Origin: Crambe crambe
Lineage: Eukaryota; Porifera; Demospongiae; Poecilosclerida; Crambeidae
NCBI GenBank assembly: GCA_963924555.1
Contig: OZ004594.1
Span: 806,001-870,000, forward strand
Direction: 5' to 3'
Length of the DNA: 64,000 nt
Below are positions 1-10,254 of the stretch, piece by piece. The notes under the pieces were generated by a model. The model had not been told where the DNA came from, searched no databases, and worked only from the letters and a program-made list of their open reading frames with translations. Each line of letters opens with the position of its first letter. The first letter of the stretch is position 1. The position numbers and the translations under genes are program-made.

Positions 1-820
1 AGAGGTTAGCTAGCTAGATCTAATCATTATGCTGTCAGGTGAATGGTTTCCTCTATTCATGGCTACAAATTACAACATCACTACCAGTTAGAACAATGCT
101 GTTATTATTCTCTGTTGGTTCCTGGAAGGGATCATACACTGCTTATTAACTGACCTTTGATGAGTCTAGTGCTATGTCTGGCAAAAAGACTTTGACTATG
201 TTTCCAAATCTGTGTACGCTCATATCTGTCCGAGTATGGTGATACTTGTTCCCCTACTAAACATGATTAGTGTGTGGCTCACTTCACTTACCCAATTACT
301 ACATACAGTGGAATCTTCAAATACTTGAGACCCGTTCTTTTGTCCTCTAATTCTTTTGAATCTCCAAAATAATTTGAGACCCATCTTGAACAGATGTTGT
401 CCTCTTTTGGAGGTTATTCTGTATATACAAAGGTAGTCCTCTATTGAGAGCTTTCTGGAATGTCAATTATTGAAAGTTTCTTATCTCGATGATCTACAAT
501 ATTGCAGCTGCTGCTGATCGTGCTTGGCTACGTGGTTGCTACTGAGTGTGGGGTTCAGCGGTGTGATGGTGTACTATGTGCAGGCACGTGTCGTCTGTGA
601 GGCGATGGTCAACTCGTCACCGGGCACTGCCCCCATCTGTCTCACTTATGTGGACAACAGTAAGTCATTGTAGTCTGAGATACTTTTACATTAATGAATA
701 ATTAAAACAGGGGAGGGAGAGGAAACAGAGGAGAGGGAGGGAGGGGGTCGGAACAGGGACAGGGGAGGGAGGGAGGGAGAACGGGGGAGAGGGAATGGGG
801 AACAGGGGAGGGAGGAAAAT
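1..820 (+). pseudogene. Duplicated fragment of the PLP/M6 gene (intron 3, exon 4, part of intron 4)
   Basis: Base 1 onward matches about 32092-32946 of this window in the same orientation, so this is a partial copy of the PLP/M6 gene and runs off the left edge. The exon-4 equivalent lies at about 508-659. Compared with the source exon it has lost about 8 bases after the first four codons, which shifts the frame. It has lost about 15 more in the extracellular-loop region. It cannot encode the third membrane span and loop. The copied stretch ends in the G-rich intron tract and joins the Death-domain exon at about 818. The copy is younger than the family itself because intron sequence is still clearly alignable. 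Confidence 0.85.
708..816. repeat. G-rich purine tract (GGGA-type repeats)
   Basis: Imperfect repeats of GGGAGGGA and GGGGAACAGG type run to the duplication junction. The same tract occurs in intron 4 of the PLP gene at about 32790-32945. Many closely spaced runs of three or four G make it able to form G-quadruplexes on the plus strand, which is inference. It abuts the breakpoint at about 818. Confidence 0.7.
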
Positions 821-995
821 TAGAGGAGATGATGACGTTAACAAAACGAGTGGTCCTCCCAGCTGGGAGAGTCTAGCCACAGCTCTCAATAAAACTTGTC
901 ACACAGATATAGCCTCCAAGGCCAGGAAGGTGAGTATGGAAGGAGAGGTGGAGAGCCACTACTTAATATTGTTATTCCAATTGCAGAAGAAATGA
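818..995 (+). pseudogene. Unit A: orphan 3' exons of the coiled-coil/Roc-COR/Death gene
   Basis: The last two-fifths of the Death-domain exon (about 818-929) and the tiny terminal exon AAG AAA TGA (987-995) are present, nearly identical to 9555-9665 and 9723-9731 of the full gene. The whole upstream gene (coiled coil, GTPase, COR, first half of the Death domain) is missing and replaced by PLP-derived sequence. It could be transcribed only as a fusion, so I treat it as a dead 3' fragment. Downstream sequence continues colinear with the other two units. Confidence 0.85.
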
Positions 996-1530
996 TTGTT
1001 GATGTTCCTCCTTCACTTTCAAGTCTACTCTAACACTCAGGTGAGCTACTAGTTGCATTGGTACAAAAAGGGGGGGGGGGCAGTGGGCTAAACTTTGTCG
1101 TTGAACTCAGAGGCTACACTTTGTGTCCTCTTTAAGGGACACGTGCATAGTCACAGGCCCAGATAGTAGAATTGACCGCCTTCCCTTGAATTCTGCAAGG
1201 CATTGCTTGAGACTTCCTTGGGGTCATTAATCTGTATTATGTGATCCTGCAGATCCAGCTCCTTTCATTGTATATGCCTTCCTTGGAACTCAATATGGCA
1301 CATCTTGTATTAATTTTTTTATTTTGTAATTGGTAATAATCGTTAATCTATAAACCCTATCGATCGCGTATATATAATTGACGCGTGATTCTGACGACCT
1401 TTACCAACATGTCTAGAGAATTCCAGTCTTTATCAGTTTGGTACGAGTCATCAAGAAAAACCAGCACCGCCTTGATGATAGCATGCACCTCAGCTCATCT
1501 GTATATTGCGGATTTAAAACTTTGACTCTA
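996..1530. other. Unit A spacer between Death-gene 3' end and ERCC1 remnant
   Basis: No gene is seen. The stretch is colinear with 9732-10240 and, more loosely, with 21623-22187, where it separates the convergent Death-domain and ERCC1 genes. A run of ten G starts near 1071. It probably carries 3' UTR and polyadenylation sequence. Confidence 0.6.
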
Positions 1531-3363
1531 ATAATAACCTTAATAACTAACTGCTAACAGGTACATGGAATAAGGAATGAAGTCACTGTGTCTGTGGAAA
1601 TCAAAATTTTAATGACAAAATTTGCATGATTCATATTTGTGGACCCAGTCCTGGACAGCTAGAGAGTGAGGTCTTCCTTGGATGAATTAATAATCCCTAT
1701 ATGCAATAACCATAAATCAATTCAAGAGAGTCATGACAATAACTAACCTTGAATGTATTCAGGAGTGTGCCAGCATCAGTCTTGTTAATCTTCTTCACTG
1801 TTGTTTAAGACAGCTGCTCACCCTAGAAGAGAAGTCACTGTCTATCCTTCCTTGAGGATGTCAGGAGGGGAGGGTATGGAAAAACGATAAAACTTAACAG
1901 ACCAAAGAAACCAATAATAATACCTCCAAGCCACTATGAGTGTGAGGTCAGCCAATAGTGCAATCTTTGCCAGTCCTTTCAGTGGTTTCTGGTTCTCACT
2001 CTGATTCAGTCATACACAAGACAAGCTAAACCCTCTGATCTGAGAGTCTACACTTCTTACAGTGTCCACGTGGACCAGGAGGACTCTGTGAGGGAGCACT
2101 GCCTTCCTAAAGATTTGAATTAGTCGTGAATGTAGTTTGGATGGAGGGAGTGATAGTAAATAGTAAATATCCATATGATACATAAATTATTTTGAATTAT
2201 TAAATGAAATCATAGTAATGAAGGACCAAAGTAATCCCCCCATTTCAGGGGATTCTGTAAGTAGATGGATATTGGACTGTAATGAGGGGGACCAAATATA
2301 TATTGTAAGACCCCATTTAAGGGGGTTCTGCAAGTAGACTGATATTGGAATGAATCACAGTGGACCAAGGATATGAAATTGTAACCCCCTTCCCTGGTTC
2401 TGCAAGTAGACATTGATTGATGTTGTCTACTGTGTAGCTACTTTTCAAGTGACATTCTTTGATCGTAAGCACTCTGCCATCACAACCATAACTCATGGCT
2501 GGATCCAGGGGTGGGGGTTGACCCCCCCTTTCCCCCAAGCTATTAGAAAATGAAAATGCAATTTGACCATGCCTACTTGCTTAGCCATGTCTATTTTCCT
2601 TTGTTTCTCCTCTAAAGTAGCGTAATTAGAAGAGAGAACATGTTACATGTGTGGGCTAACTAAACTAGGAACTAATGTGGTTACTATATCATCTAAGGTT
2701 CCGGTCAAAGAAAGCTATGTATACATGACACATCCATTTTTGCTTTCACTTTCAAGGTCACACATTGGATAACTTGGTGCATACTAACTGTGATTTCCTT
2801 TTACGATCACACCTGTGACCTTGCACGTGTCACTTCAAAGATATCTTTTGGAGCACTTTGGCTTACATTTTCAAGGTCACACATTAGATAACTCAGTGCA
2901 TACTAACTGTGATTTGAGGTGTGACCTTGCATGTGCCAATGCTCAATAGTGGTAGCCTGCTGCGCCAGTGAAGCCAACACATAATAACTATGCTCCTTTC
3001 CTCATGGTCCAGTGTTTGTGCTCCTAGTCCTGCAACCCCCACCTATCAAAAATCCTGGATCCAGCCCTGTAACTATGTCATAGGGAGCAGATGGCTGCTT
3101 GCCAAGTGGATGTGGAGATGGAAAGAGGAAAGGTGGTGGTTACCTTATATAGAGGGCACAGGTGGTTTTACCAAGTTCAAAGTCTGGGACAATGTCTCCC
3201 ACTTCCCACGATACGTTCCTATGTGCTTCATAAGAGGGTTGCTCTTCTGGAAGAGAGTGGTTGACATGCATGCATGATCAACAGATTGGGACTACATTCT
3301 ACTTACTTACTTGCATTGCATCGCTGGTGTTGCTTTATTGTGATGGTTATCACTCCTGTACTG
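1530..3363 (-). pseudogene. Unit A: decayed ERCC1 copy
   Basis: The stretch aligns to the intact ERCC1 gene at 22188-23535 on the same strand. The last exon has lost an internal stretch. Exon 6 is fused to intron 5 by a deletion, and exon 5 is truncated and replaced by a G-rich stretch near 1866. The exon-2 equivalent (about 3155-3255) has lost one base, which shifts its frame. A 576-bp transposon sits in intron 2. Exon 1 is cut at about 3363 by the junction to FDXR-like sequence. The exon 5/6 deletions are shared with the unit B copy, so A and B descend from one already broken copy. Confidence 0.85.
2494..3069. mobile_element. 576-bp non-autonomous TIR element, 5-bp target duplication
   Basis: Comparison with the empty site in unit C (about 23225, where TAACT occurs once) defines the insertion exactly. 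TAACT is at 2489-2493 and again at 3070-3074. The ends are inverted: the left starts CATGGCTGGATCCAGG and the right, read on the other strand, starts CAGGGCTGGATCCAGG. The inside has no transposase and carries two short repeats around CACACATTRGATAAC. CAGGG-type termini resemble hAT elements, but hAT usually makes 8-bp duplications, so the superfamily is uncertain; a 5-bp hAT class is possible. Confidence 0.8.
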
Positions 3364-3381
3364 CTATTCTTTTCTCTCCAG

Positions 3382-3481
3382 GTGCTGAGGAGCATTGGAT
3401 ATCGTACTTTGCCCATTGAGGGTGTCCCCTTTGACAGCAAGTTGGGAACTATACCTAACACAGCCGGACGAATTAAGCAGG
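3382..3481 (+). pseudogene. Orphan FDXR (adrenodoxin reductase)-like exon
   Basis: A 100-base exon with acceptor (CTCTCCAG) and donor (GTAAGT) encodes 33 residues including VLRSIGYRTLP and VPFDSKLGTIPNTAGR. These match my recollection of the conserved segment of mitochondrial NADPH:adrenodoxin oxidoreductase just before the GLYCSGW region. No neighbouring FDXR exons are recognisable on either side. It begins where homology to ERCC1 unit C stops (about 3363), so it was brought in by the rearrangement that truncated this ERCC1 copy. A short imperfect duplicate of its 3' end and donor lies at about 3540-3572. It is probably not functional here. Confidence 0.7.
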
Positions 3482-4245
3482 GTAAGTGTGATGGCGGAAA
3501 TGAAATTAGTGTGGATGACGACTATTGCCAATAAACACAGGTAGACAAATCAAGCAGGGTAAGAGTGATGGCCAGCTATTGCTAATTGACGTAGTGTCAT
3601 CCTGTCCTGCTCTAATTATTTCAATCATCTCTTCCACTGACACGATTTTTCCCTGAGCTTGACACCAGCCCCCCTCAGTCTCTCCTCTCTGTCAATCAAT
3701 CAGGTTGCACTGCACTGAGCATGCTCAGTAGTGACACACTGAGTTCATCCTCCCATTATTAGCATATACTGTTAGTACATGAAGATAATAGCCACTTGAT
3801 TTCCAATTTGTATCATGTAGCTAAGAGGCCTCTCTTCTCCTTCCATAATTAGGATGCTACAGCTTTCGACCAACCGCAGGCTGGCACTACAGCTAAAGCA
3901 AAGCTCATAATTATATTTAAATTGCAAAGAGATACACCTTGCAAATGAGTGGCTTGCAAGATGTCATAAGCACCATGGCTATGGACTATAGTAACTGTAT
4001 CCCATGGCATAAACCAGGAACAATCTTCATTTTCTCTGCAGATGCTCTGAGTCTGATGCTCACCGCCAGTTGATTTGGAATGGGACCTATGAGATGAAAA
4101 GTGTATGCAGATCAGCAAGGCTTGTATGGTCATTATGCGTCCATATACGTGTTATGCAAATGATGCGCCCCATGCGCCACGCCCAAGGTCCTTCAAAACA
4201 GAAATCAAGAGCACAAAGCATCTGCTGCCTTAAAAGAAACTCGCT
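3482..4245. other. Junction region upstream of unit B gene
   Basis: No convincing coding exon is seen. From 4138 the sequence is shared with the 5' flank of the unit C gene (from 15997) and gives the 5' UTR of the coiled-coil/Roc-COR/Death gene. It includes GCGCC-rich sequence about 90 bases before the ATG. Between about 3575 and 4137 nothing matches other parts of the window that I can see. Confidence 0.5.
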
Positions 4246-7200
4246 ATGGAAGAGGAGGAAGAGGAAAAGTTTCAAAAGGTAAGAAAACTATCATGTGGTG
4301 CCCATATTTTTTGCCTGTGTACATGTCCTAAGCTTATTTAAAAGATTTATGTGTAGACAGCTACAGTACAGCTAATCAGAGATAATCAAAAAGGCCGCCT
4401 AGGCGGAAAGACTGCAGCTGGCGAGTCATTATCTAGCAGCTGCTGATTTTAGTCCAGACACTATCTAGACTAGCTGTGCATTTGTTTAGGTGTAGAATAT
4501 TCTTTAGGTTTGAGTAGAGCTATGCCATTGTGTAGTTAGCTACTTAGTGTGCTAGTGTGACTGGTTTGTTTCCTCACAGATAAAGGAACATGAGGAAGAG
4601 ATAAGGAAATTAAAGAGAGTAAGTTGTTTGTGGAAGTAGTTGCTTGTGTTGGTCCAGTGCCTCCAGCAAGACCCTCCAGTCACTGCAAGCACCTTAGGCC
4701 CATAGCAGGAGGCACATAATACATAGCAACAGCCTGTTAAGATTGAGGGGTGCTCGTTTGCAGGGAGGAGTTGCTTGTTGGAATGCTGGACTACTCGACC
4801 TTAAAGCAGTTACCTCCAGTATTATTTGCCCCACTGTTTTGAGGGTGCTCCTCATCTGGAATTACCACAGGAAGGCCAGACCCCCTGTTCAATTTTATGA
4901 CCCAAATGCTGACTCAGCATAAATCCCAGTGCACCTCTGCCGGGGGGAGTGGGTGGGGTCTTGAGACCCGTGTACCCCATGGCACTATTGAGCATAACAT
5001 ATAACGAAGGTTCTCCATGTTTGGAGTCTGCAGCTCAAATGCCTTGCATGCTAGACCCCTGCTCAATTTTCGACAGACCATAATACCCCCATGCGGGTCT
5101 GCCGAGGGAAATGGGCGGGGCCTGGTGGCTCATGACCCCCATGACCTTCTGGAGCATACTTCACTCTACACGTTCTCCAAGTTTGGAGGCCGTAGCTCAC
5201 ATGCTGTGCGTGTGGTGATTTTTTTTTGTGGTGCATGATGGCTGTCTTTGTGTGTTGGTTGTATGGTTGTCTCACCTTCTCTCTCTCACTCCTCACAGGA
5301 GAAGGCAAACTATCAGAGGATGATAGAGATCTATGAACAGGTGAGTGATGAGTGTAGCAGTGGTGTGATGAGGGCGTGGCATGTGGCCCAGTCCATACCT
5401 AGTGTGTATTCCATGTGTGCAGAGGATTGCTAGATGCAAGGAGGAGTTGGACCAGCCCTCCCTGTCTGTGGAGAGGAGGAAGGAGCTGGAGGGGAAGGTG
5501 CAGATGTATGAGGGATTCATCCAGAATATTAAAGAAGACCTCCATAAGTATGAAGAAGAAATAAAGGAGAGAGAAAATGCCCTCAGGCAACTGAATTGTA
5601 AGTATCAAGATGTATAAGTACTTGGCACTAATTAGATGATGTAGCAGTACATGGTGTAATGTAAATAATACCCCCAAGCTAAAATAAGTGTGTGGTATAT
5701 GTAGCGCATGTAATTAGTAGTTGTAGAAATTAATTAGTGGTTAATTAAAAGTAGGTGAAAATAATTAAAGTTTGAAAGGCCATAACTTTTGAATGGAAAG
5801 TGCTATAGTCTTCATTTCAACACCATTCTGCTCAGAAAAATTCTCTCTTCTCTCTGTACAAGTGATATCATTCTCTAAGACTTGTGCTATCTAGATAATT
5901 AATTTTATTACTTTCTTTAAAGGAACTTTATAGAATATAAGTGACTTTCTGTTATTTATAGTGGATATATTCACAAAGTCCTTCTTCTCTCTTCATTAGC
6001 TTCTTCTCCTGGACCCCCCAGACCTCCTGAACCCCCTGGAGCTCCCTCTGAGCCTGTCCTTCCAGCTGAAGGACCCACCAACCCTCCTACTGAACCTGGT
6101 GAGCTGACTCCTAGTAACCAAATGCAGCAACAAGTCACTCACAGACCAGAGTGGACTTACTGTATCCCTTGTGCAGGAATCAGACATCTTGTCCTTAATT
6201 AACTGTCTAAGGTGCCTGTGCAATATAGAGATATCGGTAATGAGCCATAAGCGGCTTTCCACACTTACCCCTCAGAGTTCTCATCATAATATTATGTTGT
6301 GGTATTCTCTCTTCATGCTATAGGTGGAAAGAAAGAGGCACTGGCAACATCAATGGATGATGACAAAGGTAGGATGACTTTTAGTTCTAATTAGTAAGCA
6401 CCCTCCACTCCCCCTTAAATTCAACCTCCTCCTTAACCCAAAGTGATTATATTTACGCAGGAGTGACGTTGTCAAGTCCTCTGGATGAAGCCACTAGAAT
6501 AAAATTGGTGAGTAGAATACATGTGTCGGAGTCCTTGTAAGCATGAGTCCAATAATAACATGTTTCCTACTAGAGAAATGCAATGCATTGTGGGGCGAGC
6601 CTGAGCTGAATGTGATGCATGTTCCCTTTTAGCAAGGGTGAAACAATGAGAATGGCCTCTCTTTCTGAAAACAATCTCTGGTCTGCATTCTCTGAGACTG
6701 GCCAGCTGTCTGTGACATCAACTGCTGACTTACACTCTCCCTCAAGCGCTGTCTGTGATGTGCTGAATGTGATGCATGTGAGAATGGTCTCTCTTTCTGA
6801 AGACAATCTCTGGTCTGCATTCTCTGAGACTGGCCTCTCTTTTCCTCAGCTGTCTGTGACATCAACTGCTGACTTGCACTCTCCCTCAAGCACTGTCTTT
6901 TCTCTGTAGCTGTGCTTTGAGCAGGATGTCTTGCCTTCTATCTCGTACTTTCTTCTCCTTGGAAGAACGCTAATTTGATCCATTCTTTAGTAGCTAGCTA
7001 GCATCTGCTATTCGATGCTTGAGGCATTCTTTTCTCTGGGCCAGCATTGTCTCTAGATTTCTCGATCTACGCGTTCTTTCTGTTCAGCTAGCCTCTATAT
7101 AGCTCTCTTAGCTTATAGCACATGTTTATATACGCATGTGCGTCTACTGCACTGTGATGTAATGTTACCAGATGATCGTCACAGAGAAAAACCACTATTA

Positions 7201-9731
7201 TATAATGCGAATTCTAGAGCCAACTCGCTTGCTCAGGCTCGCCCCAATCATGTGGAAAGATTTCCAGGCTTTTATATTCTGATCATTTTTCATAGCATGA
7301 CAATGCAATGGAGAAAGGGCATGTTGATACGAGTATTATCAAGGCGGTAATTGTGGGGGCAGCTGGAGCTGGCAAGTCCTCTTTCGCATCTCTCCTTTTT
7401 GACGTCATTCTTCCACATTTCCGAATCAGTACGGGAGTCATCGAGAAAGCCAAGAGGGTCATGACCACCTGTCTGAGGTTAGGCATGACTGAAGCACTAA
7501 ACAATCAAGTCTGGGAGGTGGTTGGAGCTGAGGAACTTATAACTATTCTTGCAGACGCCATCAACGCGAGCATTGACGTTGATTCCACTTCTTCTGGTGT
7601 TTTCGTGCAGCAGAAATCAAATAATGGAGCTTCGAAAGAGCATGGAAGTTTTGATTCGGCCAGTAGCTCAACGTTTACCGACTACACTGTGGCCAGAACG
7701 ACTGTGATCAAGCTGATTGGTCGATCCAAGAAAGGTAGATTGCTGAAAATGACTTGGATCTACATCATAGACAGTGGAGGGCAGCCTCAGTTCCACGAGC
7801 TTCTTACGGCTTTCCTTCGAAATGCTACACTCGGTATCTTCGTTTTTAGGCTGTGCGATCAGCTTGATGATAAACCGCAGATCGAATATTATGGGGAAGA
7901 TGGCAAGTCTCTTGGTGAATCGTATCCTTTTCCCATGAGCCACAAGGAAATCTTCCAGCACTGTGTCCAGACCATCTATTCCCTTCCCTCCACTGCCTCT
8001 GCAGAGAAGGGGCAGGAGGCACCTCGGCCTAAAATCTTAGTAGTTGGGACGCATCGCGATAAAGAAGAAGATTGTCCCGAGAGTCGTGAGCAAAAGGATC
8101 AGGTGCTTAAAGGTATTTTGCACCCTGGATCAGAGTCCGACTCAAGACCAGTTAGTGATGTCATCTACTATGGGAAGGGTTGCATATTCCCCCTCAATGC
8201 TCGATCACCAAATGCAGAAGACAAGGAAGTAGTTGGTAAAGTTCGATGTGAAGTGGAACACCTTGCACCTCCACATACACCGATCCCCCTCCAATATTAT
8301 GCCCTCGAGCTGGAAATCGAAAAGCAATTGAAAGATAATCAGCAACAGGTCATAAGCGTTCACGATTGTCTAAATATTGCACGTTCTCTCCATTTCACAG
8401 AATCCGCAGGCAGAGCAGCTATCCTTCATCTCGACAGTCTCAACCTCATTCAGTACTTCCCTTCGAGTGCTGAGGAAGTCATCTTCTGTGATCCCAATGT
8501 CCTCCTCAATAAGGTAAACGAGCTGATCAAGAAGAGCTACAGCTTGAGAGGTGGCGTGGAGCTTATAGCCGATACTGGTGGAAAGTGGATCAACTTCCAT
8601 CAGCGTGGTGAGGTGACCTTGGATATCCTTGAAAAGTTTTCTTATGGTTATGTGCCAGGTCTGTACGACCACCACACTGTGGTCAAGATCTTTGAAGATC
8701 TCTTGATTCTTACCCCACTTGATCTCAACCTGTACTTCATGCCTGCTTTGCTTGATATCAAGAACGTCAAAGATATTCAGCGACCAACCAAAACTTGCCT
8801 CATAATAGCTTTCCCCTCGGGGTATGCCCCCTTGGGACTCTTTTCTTCTTCTGTTGCTTTTCTTACTTCAACCAAAAACAAGTGGCCTTCTCGTTGGAAG
8901 TTTTTCCTTAAAAGTGGTCAACTCTTCAGGAATGCGATCACCTTTGAAGCAGGTTTGGCTCGTGTCACTTATTTAGATCTTTCCACTTACTTCGAGATTC
9001 ACGTGGAGACCCGTGTTGAATGTGCTGTTGCTACCATGCGCCAAGTGGTGAAGACTGGTGTCTGCAAAGCTCTCGACGAATCTATCAGAGTGCGCAACAT
9101 CAGCAATGCTTCCTACACTCTTACTTTTCCATGTCCCTGTGACTCAAAGGTTGGAAATGGGTGTAAAGATTTTCATTTGGCAGAGATAGATGATGAAAGT
9201 CTACCAGGAAAGAAGTTCTGGAAGTGTAAGAAGAATCCAGGTGAATGTGGTGAGCTTGAACAACACCATGTGGAGTGGCTGAGCACACAAGAAAAGGAAG
9301 CTGAAGCTAAGAAGGGTAATAATATAAATATGTACTGGAGGTTTGATACGATAATCTCTCTCCCCCTTCCCCTCCACCCACCACACACTGTAGACACTCG
9401 GTGTTCTCTTGGAATGGTTGACCATTTTGAAGTGACTCAGCTGCTTAAAGAGCTAGACAAGAATTCTGTGATAGTGTTGGGGACGGCTCTTGGATTATCC
9501 TACATTGAACTGAAGAAAATGGAGATGTTTCCAGGAGATATGATTGCTGCCTGGCTTAGAGGAGATGATGACGTTAACAAAACGAGTGGTCCTCCCAGCT
9601 GGGAGAGTCTAGCCACAGCTCTCGATAAAACTTGTCACACAGATATAGCCTCCAAGGCCAGGAAGGTGAGTATGGAAGGAGAGGCGGAGAGCCACTACTT
9701 AATATTGTTATTCCAATTGCAGAAGAAATGA
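4246..9731 (+). CDS. Coiled-coil / Roc-COR GTPase / Death-domain protein, copy 1
   Basis: Ten exons keep frame: 4246-4278, 4580-4618, 5299-5340, 5423-5597, 6000-6098, 6324-6368, 6461-6507, 7296-9315, 9394-9665, 9723-9731, giving 926 aa. Residues 1-116 are an acidic coiled coil and about 117-149 are proline-rich. The GTPase follows with G1 GAAGAGKSS (about 181), G3 DSGGQ (about 319) and G4 VGTHRD (about 412); THxD is the usual G4 of Roc domains. A COR-like region spans about 500-740, then a Cys-rich stretch (CPCDSKVGNGC), then a Death domain from about 834. Family knowledge: ROCO-type proteins with Death domains signal in innate immunity or cell death; the ligand here is unknown. The ATG at 7308 is internal, not the start. 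Intron 8 (9316-9393, 78 bases) is open in frame, so retention would add 26 residues. Expression and role are inferred. Confidence 0.85.
6580..6910 (+). repeat. Imperfect tandem duplication inside intron 7, open on both strands
   Basis: A block of about 125-145 bases encoding LSENNLWSAFSETG is repeated as LSEDNLWSAFSETG, followed in both by LSVTSTADLHSPSS. The pattern lies in intron 7 of the copy 1 gene and recurs at 18480-18765 in copy 2. It could be an alternative exon, because the duplicated frame stays open and ends in TAG. Its conservation between B and C says little, since the introns are nearly identical anyway. Confidence 0.4.
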
Positions 9732-10254
9732 TTGTTGATGTTCCTCCTTCACTTTCAAGTCCACTCTAACACTCAGGTGAGCTACTAGTTGCATTGGTAC
9801 AAGAAGGGGGGGCAGTGGGCTAAACTTTGTCGTTGAACTCGGGGGCTACACTTTGTGTCCTCTTTAAGGGACACGTGCATAGTCACAGGCCCAGATAGTA
9901 GAATTGACCGCCTTCCCTTGAATTCTGCAAGGCATCGCTTGAGACTTCCTTGGGGTCATTAATCTGTATTATGTGATTCTGCAGATCCAGCTCCTTTCAT
10001 TCTATATGCCTTCCTTGGAACTCAATATGCACATCTTGTATTAATTTTTTTATTTTGTAATTGGTAATAATCGTTAATCTATAAACCTATCGATCGCGTA
10101 TATATAATTGACGCGTGATTCTGACGACCTTTACCAACATGTCTAGAGAATTCCAGTCTTTATCAGTTTTGTACGAGTCATCAAGAAAAACCAGCACCGC
10201 CTTGATGATAGCATGCACCTCAGCTCATCTGTATGTTGCGGCGTTAAAACTTTG
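9732..10254. other. Unit B spacer after the Death-domain gene
   Basis: Colinear with 996-1530. No gene is visible. It probably holds the 3' UTR of the upstream gene. Confidence 0.55.

Noticed and set aside
7308-9731. Reading the 807-codon open frame as the whole gene
   Set aside because: The ATG at 7308 lies inside an exon that begins at 7296, after seven upstream coding exons, and the frame runs through the 78-base intron 8. The spliced model is 926 aa.
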